Assembly (NCBI RefSeq): GCF_003946575.1
Contig: NZ_RHOP01000001.1
Location: 62,001 to 126,000, forward strand
Origin: Companilactobacillus jidongensis
GTDB lineage: Bacteria; Bacillota; Bacilli; Lactobacillales; Lactobacillaceae
Reading direction: 5' to 3'
DNA length: 64,000 nt
Shown here: positions 27,361 to 36,711 of the stretch, in pieces
How positions within the stretch are numbered: the stretch's first letter is position 1
How the letters are laid out: each line of letters starts with the position of its first letter
Notes under the pieces: generated by a model
Seen by the model: only the letters and a program-made list of their open reading frames with translations
Told to the model about the DNA's origin: nothing
Database searches by the model: none
Position numbers and translations under genes: made by a program

Positions 27361-28605
27361 TTACTCATTAGACGATAGTTTTGGCAAGTAAGCAAATATA
27401 ACCAAACCTATCAAGAATAGAATGCTTAATGATGCAGCACCGATAGTTGATTTACCAGTCATTTGCGTAACAATACCAACTAACACCGGACCCATAACAG
27501 CTGAAAACTTACCAAGAATATTATAAAATCCAAAGAATTCACTACCTGATTTTTTCGGTATCAATCGTCCAAAGTACGAACGACTCAAGGCTTGAATTCC
27601 ACCTTGACTGGTCCCAACTAAAACTGCCAAAATCCAAAAATCAATTGTAGAATTTAATTTCAAAGCATATAAACAAATTCCTAAATATAAAATAATTCCA
27701 ATAAAGATTCCGGTTCTAGTTGAAGTTTTGTTAGCTAACCAGCCGTACAAAATTGAAAACGGAAAAGCGACCAATTGAACCACTAGCAAGACGATCATTA
27801 ACGTCGTCGTGGTTATTCCCATGTCCATACCAATCGATGTTGCCATCGTAAAAATTGTATCTACACCGTCAATATAGAAGAAATATGCCACTAAGAACCA
27901 AGCAACTTTCTTATATTTTTTAATGTGCTTGAGAGTTGTCCAAACACGTTTAAAACTAGAGCTGATCGGATGTGCATCAGCTTTAACTGAATACACTTGT
28001 TTAACATTTTTGATCAGTGGAATATAAAAGATTATCCACCAAATTGCGGCTAAAACAAAGCTCCATCTAGCAACGCCAAAACTCGATAACATTCCAAATC
28101 CACTAGTTAATTGTAGAACTAGAAACAGAATAAATGCCAGTACTCCACCCAGATATCCGAATCCATATCCGTACGAGGAAACCTTATCCATTTCCTCATT
28201 ATCGGCTACATCGGTCAAGAAACTATCATAAAAAAGATTTCCACCTGAATAACCAATTATTGACAGGATATACACAGCTAAGAGCCATGACCACTGACTT
28301 GTTGGTACTACACTCAAACCAAAGGTCATTAAGACACCCACGAGTGCAAAAATATTTAGCATACGCTTCTTATAACCGGGATAATCGGCTAGCGCGCCAA
28401 GTACCGGTGCCAAAATCGAAACAAGTAATGTTCCGAAACTATTAGCATATCCCCAATAAGCGGTCGAATTAGCGGCACTAACACCATTACCTTGAGCAAC
28501 CGCCTTGAAATAGACTGGTAGAACCGCAGTCGTCACAATAATTCCATAACCAGAGTTCGCCCAATCATAGAAGATCCAGCTCCATTGTTGCTTATTAAAT
28601 CTCAT
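27361..28605 (-). CDS. MFS transporter, Atg22/UMF1-like
   Basis: 414-residue polytopic membrane protein with about twelve hydrophobic segments. The N-terminal FNKQQWSWIFYDWANSGYG is the hallmark of the Atg22/UMF1 branch of MFS; the yeast member exports amino acids from the vacuole and bacterial substrates are unknown. I take the ATG at 28605, with AAGGAG seven bases upstream. Its start overlaps the phosphodiesterase stop by four bases, so the two are co-translated. Confidence 0.88.
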   Translation of the reverse strand: MRFNKQQWSWIFYDWANSGYGIIVTTAVLPVYFKAVAQGNGVSAANSTAYWGYANSFGTLLVSILAPVLGALADYPGYKKRMLNIFALVGVLMTFGLSVVPTSQWSWLLAVYILSIIGYSGGNLFYDSFLTDVADNEEMDKVSSYGYGFGYLGGVLAFILFLVLQLTSGFGMLSSFGVARWSFVLAAIWWIIFYIPLIKNVKQVYSVKADAHPISSSFKRVWTTLKHIKKYKKVAWFLVAYFFYIDGVDTIFTMATSIGMDMGITTTTLMIVLLVVQLVAFPFSILYGWLANKTSTRTGIFIGIILYLGICLYALKLNSTIDFWILAVLVGTSQGGIQALSRSYFGRLIPKKSGSEFFGFYNILGKFSAVMGPVLVGIVTQMTGKSTIGAASLSILFLIGLVIFAYLPKLSSNE

Positions 28606-29891
28606 TTGATAACTCCTTCGATACATTTACCGGCGAGATCATCTTTGAACTCAAGACCTAATAAACGTGCAAATGTTGGTGCTTCATCAACCAAGTTGGC
28701 ATGTTCAACTGTTTTTCCAGTATTAACTGCTGGACCATTAAAAATTATTGTTGTTTGATAATCCGGCTTATCAGGATCATACCCGTGAACACCATGATAA
28801 CGATCAGGTTGTCCTAATGTATTCGGATCAACTTTTTCAACTACTTCAGGGCGACTACTTTCATCGGTAAAATAGTACCCTTCTTTGGCCTCAACCATAA
28901 AGGTAGACATTGGATCAGCACCACGTTCAATGGCACGATAACGTGGATAAACTGTTTCAACTCCTTCAACACTGTTGATAAGTTCTGCTAATTCATCCTT
29001 ATCGTCAAAGTTCTGTGTATAAATATAAGTTGAACCATCACAGGTCTTAGCCATGACACGCCATTTTTTTTCATAAGTCTGATCTGGCTTAGGCGTTAAC
29101 CAACCTTTTTGAGCAAACAAAGTATTCAAGTGAATCATCGTATCAACGTTAATTTGATAATGATCACCTAGGATAACAAAGTTAGTATCATAAAACGTCC
29201 CGGCCTTCTTAGTAGCTTCGATGACTTGTTCAACGTGAGCATCTAAGCGATGCAAGGCCTGCATTGCTTCATCTGAACGAACTCCATAACGATGACGCAT
29301 GCTGTCCATATCGACTAAATGTAATAACGTCAAATTTGGTTTCTTATTCTCAATCGTATCGACTGCACACGCAGTAATGAAATCATCTAGTTGTGGCTGT
29401 TTGATACCATTACGTAGCTTGCCGTATTTGTGATTCATCTCTAACAGGAACAATGGTGAACTAGCTTTAAGTGAGACTAAAACTTGATTAGTCCAAATTC
29501 GATTTGGAAAAATTTCAGCTAAATTATAATTGATCTTACTTCCAGCTGTAACCGGCCACAAGAAAGCTGCTGTCTTCATCCTTTTTTCACGTGCCAAATC
29601 ATACAGCGTGGTAGACTTAACATCCTTCTGATACCAATACCAGTCCGGTGAACGACGTTCAGGCTGAATTTTAGTATTATTGACAATGCCATGGACATTT
29701 GGATACTGCCCAGTGATTATCGTTGTATGTGATGGATAAGTTAGTGTTGGATAAATACCAGTCACTGACTTGACCCAAGTACCCCCACTAACTAATTTAT
29801 TTAATGTTGGTAATTCGTGTTGATGTTCGCGAATGTCTCTAAATCCAAGTGAATCTAATGAAATTACGACCATGTGTTGATTCGTTGACAA
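28602..29891 (-). CDS. Type I phosphodiesterase/nucleotide pyrophosphatase-like enzyme
   Basis: Alkaline-phosphatase-superfamily hydrolase of 429 residues. Metal and nucleophile region: VISLDSLG near residue 9 (Asp), PTLTYPSHTTIITGQYPNVHG near 52-72 (Thr or Ser nucleophile), LVDMDSMRHRYG (Asp/His) and LGDHYQ and YHGVHGYDP later. These match the NPP/phosphonoacetate-hydrolase family. No signal peptide is seen, so it is probably cytoplasmic. The start is uncertain: TTG at 29891 has AGGGGA six bases upstream, while the ATG at 29912 has none. It is coupled to the Atg22-like transporter, so it may process what that carries. Confidence 0.82.
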   Translation of the reverse strand: MSTNQHMVVISLDSLGFRDIREHQHELPTLNKLVSGGTWVKSVTGIYPTLTYPSHTTIITGQYPNVHGIVNNTKIQPERRSPDWYWYQKDVKSTTLYDLAREKRMKTAAFLWPVTAGSKINYNLAEIFPNRIWTNQVLVSLKASSPLFLLEMNHKYGKLRNGIKQPQLDDFITACAVDTIENKKPNLTLLHLVDMDSMRHRYGVRSDEAMQALHRLDAHVEQVIEATKKAGTFYDTNFVILGDHYQINVDTMIHLNTLFAQKGWLTPKPDQTYEKKWRVMAKTCDGSTYIYTQNFDDKDELAELINSVEGVETVYPRYRAIERGADPMSTFMVEAKEGYYFTDESSRPEVVEKVDPNTLGQPDRYHGVHGYDPDKPDYQTTIIFNGPAVNTGKTVEHANLVDEAPTFARLLGLEFKDDLAGKCIEGVIK

Positions 29892-29955
29892 AATTAATCC
29901 CCTCGCTCTCATATTCGATATTATAACGCAAGTAAGTGATCGCTTACCAATATAA

Positions 29956-29988
29956 ATAAAAAATAGACGAATCGCTTCGTCTATTTTT
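29956..29988 (-). terminator. Terminator after the LPXTG adhesin
   Basis: AAATAGACGAA and TTCGTCTATTT with loop TCGC, with a T-run on both strands, directly beyond the adhesin stop. Confidence 0.9.
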
Positions 29989-29989
29989 A

Positions 29990-32518
29990 TTATTTCTTAA
30001 TTTCCACATACTCATATGCCATACCAGATACAGCGAGTACAAGAACAAAAATTCCTAAATATAATTCAAGATTACTTCCAGCAACTCCTGTTTGCGGTAA
30101 CTTACCGGAATCATTGGTTTGACTAGACGTAGCATTTCCTTGTGTTGGAACTGAAGTATCAGTCCCAACGTTAGTCCCAGGAACAGCCGGAATTAACGGC
30201 TGATCCGGATCAAATGAAGTGTCAGGTATCCTGGGATTACCCGGTGTAAATGGCTGTGACGGCGTCAATGGTTCAGTTGGTACTCCTGGATTAGATGGAC
30301 TTACAGGTGTTGTTGGTTTGGAAGTAGCCTCATCAGTCATCGAAACATTAACAACCTTATCCGCAACAATTGTGAATTCAACCGACTCTGAATTCAGTCC
30401 ATAACCTTCAGGCGCAGTTATTTCAACAAAACTATACTTACCAGGCTTTAAGCCAGCAACATTCAATTGTCCATTTACATCTGTAATGTAGTCACCTGAG
30501 ACTTCACTACCTTTACTATCCAGCAACTTGAATCTTGCACCTTGTAATACTTCGTTAGTTGAAGCATCACGCTTAGTCAAAGTTACACCACCGGTTGAAT
30601 CCGTCGGCGTGGTTGTTCCGCCACCGCCACCAGATGTTATCCTAGTATCAATCATTTTAACTGTCTGAGCAGGATTAACCTTATCTACGGTAAAGGTAAT
30701 TGGTGTTGCATCTTTCTTATAATTATCAGGTGCTTTCGTTTCAACAAATTGATAATCACCATAGGCAAGGTCATTTACCGTGATCTGTCCATTGGAATCA
30801 GTAGTTTGCGAGTCGCCAACAATTGTTCCATCTGCCTTTTCAAGCTGAAAGGTTGCACCAGAAAGTGCTTTTTTAGTATCTGAGCCCGTTTTAATTAGCG
30901 TTACACTTCCACTGTCAGTTGTGCCACCACCAGAGGTTGCCTTAGCATCAACCATTGAAACAGTTGGATCAATAGTATCTTTGTCAATCGTGAAAGTTAA
31001 CGGCGTAGTATTTTTATCATAATTATCAGGTGCTTTCGTCTCAACGAATTGATAATCACCATACGCCAAATCGCTTACTTTTATTTGACCATTAGCGTCG
31101 GTTGTCTGTGGATCACCAACTGCAGTACCATCGGCCTTTTCAAGTTGAAAAGTGGCTCCTGCAAGTGCTGCCTTGGTGTCCGACCCCGTTTTGTTTAAAG
31201 TTACACTTCCCGTAGGAACTACAACGTCAGCTTTAGGATCTGTCATAGTGAAACTCTGATCTGTAGATTGATTATCTGCAATCGTAAAATTCTGAATATT
31301 ATCTGTACCTATTTTGTAACCATCTGGCGCCGTTATTTCTTCTAATGAATACTTCCCGGGATCCAAATAATTCAAAGTTATTTTACCATTACTATCTGTA
31401 ATTAAATGATTGTTCAGAATTTTCCCTTCCGAGTTTAACAATTCAAATACAGCGCCTGAAAGAACTTTACTAGTGTCATCAGTATCCTCTTTAGTCAACG
31501 TGACATTCCCATTATGTCCGCCTGCAGTTGCGCTACCACCAAAAGGTATAGCAGAATTAGCGGCCTGGCTACCGATTGCATATGTCATCACGTCACCATC
31601 GGAATTAACTACATTATCGTTCGTGCTTATTGCATAATTATTCCAAATATAATCCCCACTTAGTACTAAATCATCTTGATTTGTTATTTCTGTCCGATAG
31701 GTAATCGAAATATTCTTCGTCAAAGTATTTTCAAAAGTTATGGTAAATTCTGTATCATCAGTATTGTACTTAATTGTATAAGGGACAGTTTCATTATTGT
31801 CCCCCGCTGTAATACTCATTGTATTTTCTAATATTTTTTGATCATCTGCGACATTATCAGTAAGTGATTGGTTAGTCACAGTATAACTGTGTGGATTCAA
31901 AACAATATTCCAATACAATTGTTGCGGAAGTCCAGTAACATTGACTCCCGTACTTGTATCACGGTCTATCCAGCCAGTCTTGGCAGAATAAACTCCATCA
32001 TCACCACCACCAGATCCAGAACCACCTGTTCCAGAAGAATCTATGGCTCCCTTAGCATTCAATGTCAATGTCCCACTCACACCTGTATTGAAATTAGCGA
32101 GTTTACCATTAAAGGTAATGGTTCCCTCATGAGAATTGTACGGGATAGTTGCTTCACCAACTTTTACCGCACCATTCATAACATCTATGGTATATGGTTG
32201 TCCAACACCATTGCTGAATTGAGCATCAACATTGGATGGTAATTCAAAAGTTATTGTATCTCCATCATTGATTGTCGTCCCATTAGGAACGCTCCAATCA
32301 AAATTAACCTTTAGATAAGTATATCTTGATAAATCTTTAATGTTAGTAACATCCGTTCCGTCACCTGCAATGATTTTTGCATCACTACTACTTAAAGTTT
32401 GAAGCGTTTGTGCATAACTAGTAGTACTTGTAGCAAAAAAATTAGCTAACAAGGACATGCCAAAGACAAACAGCAACAGAATTGCTGATATTTTTTTGTT
32501 CCTTGTAATCAAATTCAT
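29990..32518 (-). CDS. LPXTG-anchored adhesin with Cna-B/SpaA-type repeats
   Basis: 842 residues. A signal peptide (1-36) is followed by a Cna-A-like adhesive region (about 40-330) with a glycine-rich patch near 170. Four SpaA/Cna-B prealbumin-like domains start near 339, 438, 538 and 643; each begins VTLxK and contains an E-x-x-APxxY segment, the pattern that forms Lys-Asn/Asp isopeptide bonds. A Pro-rich wall-spanning linker precedes LPQTG near 806, a membrane helix and a KK tail for sortase. Domains 2 and 3 are almost identical. It probably binds host or matrix glycoprotein; the ligand is unknown. It is a single gene with GGGGGA before the ATG and its own terminator. Confidence 0.92.
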   Translation of the reverse strand: MNLITRNKKISAILLLFVFGMSLLANFFATSTTSYAQTLQTLSSSDAKIIAGDGTDVTNIKDLSRYTYLKVNFDWSVPNGTTINDGDTITFELPSNVDAQFSNGVGQPYTIDVMNGAVKVGEATIPYNSHEGTITFNGKLANFNTGVSGTLTLNAKGAIDSSGTGGSGSGGGDDGVYSAKTGWIDRDTSTGVNVTGLPQQLYWNIVLNPHSYTVTNQSLTDNVADDQKILENTMSITAGDNNETVPYTIKYNTDDTEFTITFENTLTKNISITYRTEITNQDDLVLSGDYIWNNYAISTNDNVVNSDGDVMTYAIGSQAANSAIPFGGSATAGGHNGNVTLTKEDTDDTSKVLSGAVFELLNSEGKILNNHLITDSNGKITLNYLDPGKYSLEEITAPDGYKIGTDNIQNFTIADNQSTDQSFTMTDPKADVVVPTGSVTLNKTGSDTKAALAGATFQLEKADGTAVGDPQTTDANGQIKVSDLAYGDYQFVETKAPDNYDKNTTPLTFTIDKDTIDPTVSMVDAKATSGGGTTDSGSVTLIKTGSDTKKALSGATFQLEKADGTIVGDSQTTDSNGQITVNDLAYGDYQFVETKAPDNYKKDATPITFTVDKVNPAQTVKMIDTRITSGGGGGTTTPTDSTGGVTLTKRDASTNEVLQGARFKLLDSKGSEVSGDYITDVNGQLNVAGLKPGKYSFVEITAPEGYGLNSESVEFTIVADKVVNVSMTDEATSKPTTPVSPSNPGVPTEPLTPSQPFTPGNPRIPDTSFDPDQPLIPAVPGTNVGTDTSVPTQGNATSSQTNDSGKLPQTGVAGSNLELYLGIFVLVLAVSGMAYEYVEIKK

Positions 32519-32575
32519 AATAATTCCCCCTAATTACCATAAATATAATTATATCGCATTATATAGATAAAATTT

Positions 32576-32615
32576 AAAAAGTAGAGGTCATCTTAATGAT
32601 GATCTCTACTTTTTT
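32576..32615 (-). terminator. Terminator of pgm
   Basis: AAAAAGTAGAG arm and CTCTACTTTTT arm with inner TCATC/GATGA pairing, just after the phosphoglucomutase stop. Confidence 0.9.
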
Positions 32616-32629
32616 AACATTTCTTAATA

Positions 32630-34348
32630 TTATTCCCAGCTCTCAACAACCTTAGCAAAACCATCTAACTTAGTGGCTGCATGGTCATCACTATCACTGG
32701 TGATTCCAATATAGAATTTCATCTTTGGTTCGGTACCTGATGGACGAATTGCCACCCATGTACCATCTTCCAAGATAAACTTCAATGCATCAGCCTTTGG
32801 TAAGCCTGTTTCTTTAGTACCATCGGCAGTCTTATCAGTTTGACTCAAGTAATCAAGTGATTCAACAACTTTGACGTTATTGATATCTTTGATACCTTCT
32901 TCACGGAATTGTTTCATGATAGCTTTCATTCTATCTTTACCGGAAATTCCTTCGAATGTCTTCGAGATAGTCTTCTCACGATAGTATCCGTATTCAGCAT
33001 ATAAGTCTTCCAAAGCATCATAGATAGTCTTGCCCTTTGATTCATAGTAAGCAGCGGCTTCAGCCAACAAAATAGTTGATTGCATAGCATCTTTATCACG
33101 AACAAATGGTTTAACTAGATATCCATAACTCTCTTCAAATCCGAATAAGAATTCATGACTACCAGTATCTTCAAAGTTTTGAATTTTTTCAGCGATATAT
33201 TTAAATCCAGTTAGAACATCGTACATTTTAACGCCATATTTATTAGCAATTGCCGTAGCTAATTCTGATGAAACGATTGATTTAACAACTGCACCATTAG
33301 CTGGCAATGTTCCGAGTTCCTTTTTAGCATTCAATAAATAGTTCAATAGAACTGAGGCGATTTGGTTACCTGTCATCAACTTGTATGAGCCATCTGGCTG
33401 ACGAACGGCGGCACCCAATCTATCAGCATCTGGATCAGTCGCAATCAAGATATTAGCACCGATTTTCTTACCCTTTTCGATTGCCAAATCAAAGGTTTGA
33501 GCAAATTCAGGATTAGGAAATGGTGTTGTTTCAAATTCAGGATCAAGAATAGCTTGTTCAGTTACCATTGAGAAGTTTTCAAAGCCAAGTTTTTGGAAAA
33601 TTCTTGGAGCAATCATCTTACCTGTACCATGAAGTGGTGTATAGACGAAGTTCATCTTATTACCGACTTCCTTAATCAAGTCATGATTTACGACGACTGT
33701 ATCTAGTTTATCCAAATAGTTCAAATCGATATCTTCACCGATCAATGTCAACAGTTTATCAGCACGTAATTCTTGAACTGACTTAATTTGGATTGCAAAC
33801 AAGTCATTAGCTTTGCGTGCAAAACTAGTAATATTATCTGATTCTGCAGGTGGCATTTGTCCACCATCTGGACCGTAGATTTTGAATCCATTATATTGTT
33901 TAGGATTATGACTTGCAGTGATCATAATTCCGGCATACGTAGGAATACTTCTAACTGCAAACGATAATTCTGGAGTTGGACGCAAGCTATCGAAGACATA
34001 ACTATGAATGCCATGAGCGCCGAGAACTTTAGCTGATTCATATGCGAAATCCTGTGAGTGATAACGTGAATCATAACTGATGGCAACACCTTGTGACTTT
34101 TTATCGTCATCAAGTGTATCCATGAACGATGCCAAACCTTCAGCAGCTTGACGAACAGTATAAATGTTCATGCAGTTAATTCCGGGTCCAATCAATCCAC
34201 GCATTCCAGCGGTACCAAATTCCATTGGTGTATAAAATGCTTCCTCACATGCATCAGAATTTTTTTGTAATTCATTTAATTGAGATTTTAATTCAGGATC
34301 TAGTTCCTTATAATCTAGCCATTGTTTCACTGTTTCTTGCCAAGACAT
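32630..34348 (-). CDS. pgm: Alpha-phosphoglucomutase (phospho-sugar mutase)
   Basis: 572-residue mutase interconverting glucose-1-phosphate and glucose-6-phosphate, feeding UDP-glucose and wall polymers. The phosphoserine lies in TASHNPKQYNG (Ser146), the metal loop ATDPDADRLG near 306-315, the sugar-binding loop FGFEESYG near 390, and the phosphate loop RPSGTEPK near the end. A phosphopentomutase or mannomutase relative (PgcA type) is possible, but length and loops fit PgcA. An extended -10 promoter and a perfect palindrome lie upstream. Confidence 0.93.
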   Translation of the reverse strand: MSWQETVKQWLDYKELDPELKSQLNELQKNSDACEEAFYTPMEFGTAGMRGLIGPGINCMNIYTVRQAAEGLASFMDTLDDDKKSQGVAISYDSRYHSQDFAYESAKVLGAHGIHSYVFDSLRPTPELSFAVRSIPTYAGIMITASHNPKQYNGFKIYGPDGGQMPPAESDNITSFARKANDLFAIQIKSVQELRADKLLTLIGEDIDLNYLDKLDTVVVNHDLIKEVGNKMNFVYTPLHGTGKMIAPRIFQKLGFENFSMVTEQAILDPEFETTPFPNPEFAQTFDLAIEKGKKIGANILIATDPDADRLGAAVRQPDGSYKLMTGNQIASVLLNYLLNAKKELGTLPANGAVVKSIVSSELATAIANKYGVKMYDVLTGFKYIAEKIQNFEDTGSHEFLFGFEESYGYLVKPFVRDKDAMQSTILLAEAAAYYESKGKTIYDALEDLYAEYGYYREKTISKTFEGISGKDRMKAIMKQFREEGIKDINNVKVVESLDYLSQTDKTADGTKETGLPKADALKFILEDGTWVAIRPSGTEPKMKFYIGITSDSDDHAATKLDGFAKVVESWE

Positions 34349-34369
34349 TAAACTGTCCTCCTACTAATT

Positions 34370-34419
34370 TGTAAGTACTTACACGTTTTTATTATAACAA
34401 TAAAAGTTAAACAGAACTT
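34370..34419 (-). promoter_or_regulatory. pgm promoter with a perfect 14-bp palindrome at the start point
   Basis: Minus strand: a weak -35 (AAGTTC), 17 bases, an extended -10 TGTTATAAT (TATAAT at 34396-34391), then TGTAAGTACTTACA at 34383-34370, a perfect palindrome beginning about eight bases after the -10. Its placement fits a repressor site; the regulator is unknown. Confidence 0.6.
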
Positions 34420-34429
34420 AAAAACAATA

Positions 34430-34466
34430 TAAAAATAACCCGCTACTGTAATAACGAGTTATTTTG
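34430..34466 (-). terminator. Terminator after the XRE regulator
   Basis: Minus-strand AATAACTCG/CGGGTTATT stem followed by TTTTAT. Confidence 0.65.
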
Positions 34467-34467
34467 T

Positions 34468-34719
34468 CTAAATTGCTTCACAACTTATTATGCAGTTGAC
34501 CGTGGTTCCATAGTAATCTGCTAGTCTAATTAAGGTTTCGATATCAGGTACTCGAATCCCTGTTTCATAGTGAGAGAGTGTTGTCACATCAATATGTAAA
34601 ACTTCAGCAACTTGTTTTTGAGTTACTCCATATTTTTGACGGAGTAATTTTAAATTAGTGTGAATGTTCATCTCAGAATCTTGATATACCTGATTACTCT
34701 CATTTATAAATTCGCGCAT
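34468..34719 (-). CDS. XRE-family regulator
   Basis: 83 residues from the ATG at 34719 (GGAG eight bases upstream; a GTG at 34728 is in frame but touches that site). A Cro/CI helix-turn-helix covers about 24-78: LKLLRQKYGVTQKQVAEVLH, then VTTLSHYETGIRVPDIETLI. It stands alone between trxB and pgm, with its own terminator. Targets are unknown; the palindrome in front of pgm, 85 bases beyond its end, is one testable candidate. Confidence 0.85.
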   Translation of the reverse strand: MREFINESNQVYQDSEMNIHTNLKLLRQKYGVTQKQVAEVLHIDVTTLSHYETGIRVPDIETLIRLADYYGTTVNCIISCEAI

Positions 34720-34827
34720 ATAAAACACTCCAATCCTTATCTTTAATTCATAATATATTATATGTTTAAACAGGTTAAAAGTGAAGTCAATTTTAGCAAA
34801 AATATTTTAATAAATCTGGATATAAAA

Positions 34828-34852
34828 AAAGAGTGGACCATGTCCACTCTAA
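34828..34852 (-). terminator. Terminator of trxB
   Basis: AGAGTGGAC (34830-34838) pairs perfectly with GTCCACTCT (34842-34850), with a seven-T run on the minus strand. Confidence 0.92.
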
Positions 34853-34861
34853 TTAGCGTTA

Positions 34862-35797
34862 TTAAGCTGTAACTTTGTCACCTAATGTTTGGATATAGTT
34901 GAATGCTTCTTGTCCAGCAATTCCACCTTCTCCAACAGCTGTGGCGATTTGACGTAAGTCTTTCTTACGTACATCCCCGATAGCATAAACACCAGGAACT
35001 TTTGTTTCCATGTGAGTAGTTGTATCGATCCAACCATTCTCATCAAGAACGCCTAGGCTCTTAAAGGGTTCTGTCATTGGTTCAATACCAACATAGATAA
35101 AAGCACCACTAGCAGGAACAACATGTTCGTCGCCAGTTTCCTTATCAATATAACGAACACCGCCAACTTTACCGTCTTTTTCAACGATTTCTTTGACATC
35201 AGCATTCCATACAAACTTAATCTTATCATTCTTAAAAGCACGATCTTGAAGAATCTTTTGTGCACGTAATTGATCACGACGGTGAATAATTGTAACTGAA
35301 CTAGCTAATTGAGTTAAATAAATTCCCTCTTCAACAGCCGAGTCTCCACCACCAATAACAGCGACATCCTTGCCTTTGAAGAAAGCACCATCACATACGG
35401 CACAGTATGAAACTCCGCGTCCTGAGAGTTGTTCCTCACCAGGTACACCGATCTTCTTATATTGTGATCCTGTGGCAATAATTACAACTTTTGCTTCATA
35501 ATCACCATCATCAGTATGAACAATCTTAGTAGTTCCTTTGTCTTCCACTGATTCAACAGCGCCATAACCGAAATCTGCACCAAAACGAGTTGATGAATTA
35601 TACATCTTCTCACTCAAATCTGGTCCTAAGATAGAATCAAATCCAGGATAATTTTCGATTTCAGCAGTGTTGTTCATTTGACCACCGTAAATCCCACGGT
35701 CAAGAATCATTACTGATAAGTTAGCTCTTGATGCGTATAGAGCAGCAGTTAAACCACCAGGTCCAGCACCAATGACTACTACGTCATATGTTTTCAT
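34862..35797 (-). CDS. trxB: Thioredoxin reductase
   Basis: FAD/NADPH enzyme that reduces thioredoxin. 311 residues from the ATG at 35797, which has AGGAGG eight bases upstream (upstream in-frame codons lack a site). FAD loop GAGPGGLTAAL near residue 10, redox pair Cys132/Cys135 in CAVC, NADPH loop GGGDSAVEEG near 153, and the second FAD motif YAIGDVR near 277. Length and motifs are typical for low-molecular-weight bacterial TrxB. It is followed by a terminator. Confidence 0.97.
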   Translation of the reverse strand: MKTYDVVVIGAGPGGLTAALYASRANLSVMILDRGIYGGQMNNTAEIENYPGFDSILGPDLSEKMYNSSTRFGADFGYGAVESVEDKGTTKIVHTDDGDYEAKVVIIATGSQYKKIGVPGEEQLSGRGVSYCAVCDGAFFKGKDVAVIGGGDSAVEEGIYLTQLASSVTIIHRRDQLRAQKILQDRAFKNDKIKFVWNADVKEIVEKDGKVGGVRYIDKETGDEHVVPASGAFIYVGIEPMTEPFKSLGVLDENGWIDTTTHMETKVPGVYAIGDVRKKDLRQIATAVGEGGIAGQEAFNYIQTLGDKVTA

Positions 35798-35895
35798 TAA
35801 TAGTACCTCCTCTTGCGTAATTCCGCAGACAAGCAAACATACGTGCTTATCTGTATCAACTTTTAAAATCTTACCATTTTAAAAATAAATATCCA

Positions 35896-36711
35896 TTATT
35901 TTGCCTCAACATACCATGGCAACTTAAAAACATTTCGTCTTCGATAGATAAAGAGGCTTACAGCCGCAATTAATAGTAATACTGACAAGACTTGTGAAAC
36001 TCGAATGCCAGGCATGATATAAAGACTGTCGGTTCTCATCCCCTCTACAAAGAATCTAACTGTAGGATACCAGATTAAATATGATAAGAAGACTTCCCCT
36101 TGTTTAAGTAACTGCTTACGATGACGAATAGCCAAAATAATTATTAAACCAATCAAATTGAAAAATGATTCATACAAAAATGTCGGTTGACGATATGAGC
36201 CATTGATATACATCTGTTCGATCACAAAACGTGGTAAATGTAATGATTGCAAAAAGCTTAAATTCGTCTTTGCACCAAAGGCTTCTTGGTTCATGAAATT
36301 ACCCCAGCGACCAACAATTTGACCTAATAATACGGACGGTGCCGCAATATCTAACATCAACCAGACTGAAATACCGCGCTTCTTACATAGTACATACAAA
36401 ACAATACCAGCGGCGATCAATCCACCATATATGGCAATTCCACCGTGCCAAATCTTGATTATTTCACCAGGATTAGCCATGTAAAATGGCAATTCAAATA
36501 CTACATAATACAACCGTGCACCGACAAGTCCAATGGGAACTCCCCATAAAACTAAATCCAAAATATTGTCTGGATCGATGCCACGTTTTTTTGCTTCAGA
36601 CATTGCCATTATGACTCCGACTAAAGCTCCCATAGCAATAATAATTCCATACCAATGAATCTCTAAACCACCTAAATTAAAGGCGATGGGATTTAAAGCT
36701 AATAAGCTCAT
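35896..36711 (-). CDS. lgt: Prolipoprotein diacylglyceryl transferase
   Basis: Membrane enzyme that adds diacylglycerol to the lipobox cysteine of lipoproteins such as PstS in this window. 271 residues with seven or so membrane segments; the Lgt signature [13 protein letters not shown] lies near 141-153, and HWYGI near 18 and YGGLIAAG near 96 are also conserved. The start overlaps the hprK stop by four bases (ATGA). The hprK-lgt-trxB order is standard in lactobacilli. Confidence 0.97.
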   Translation of the reverse strand: MSLLALNPIAFNLGGLEIHWYGIIIAMGALVGVIMAMSEAKKRGIDPDNILDLVLWGVPIGLVGARLYYVVFELPFYMANPGEIIKIWHGGIAIYGGLIAAGIVLYVLCKKRGISVWLMLDIAAPSVLLGQIVGRWGNFMNQEAFGAKTNLSFLQSLHLPRFVIEQMYINGSYRQPTFLYESFFNLIGLIIILAIRHRKQLLKQGEVFLSYLIWYPTVRFFVEGMRTDSLYIMPGIRVSQVLSVLLLIAAVSLFIYRRRNVFKLPWYVEAK

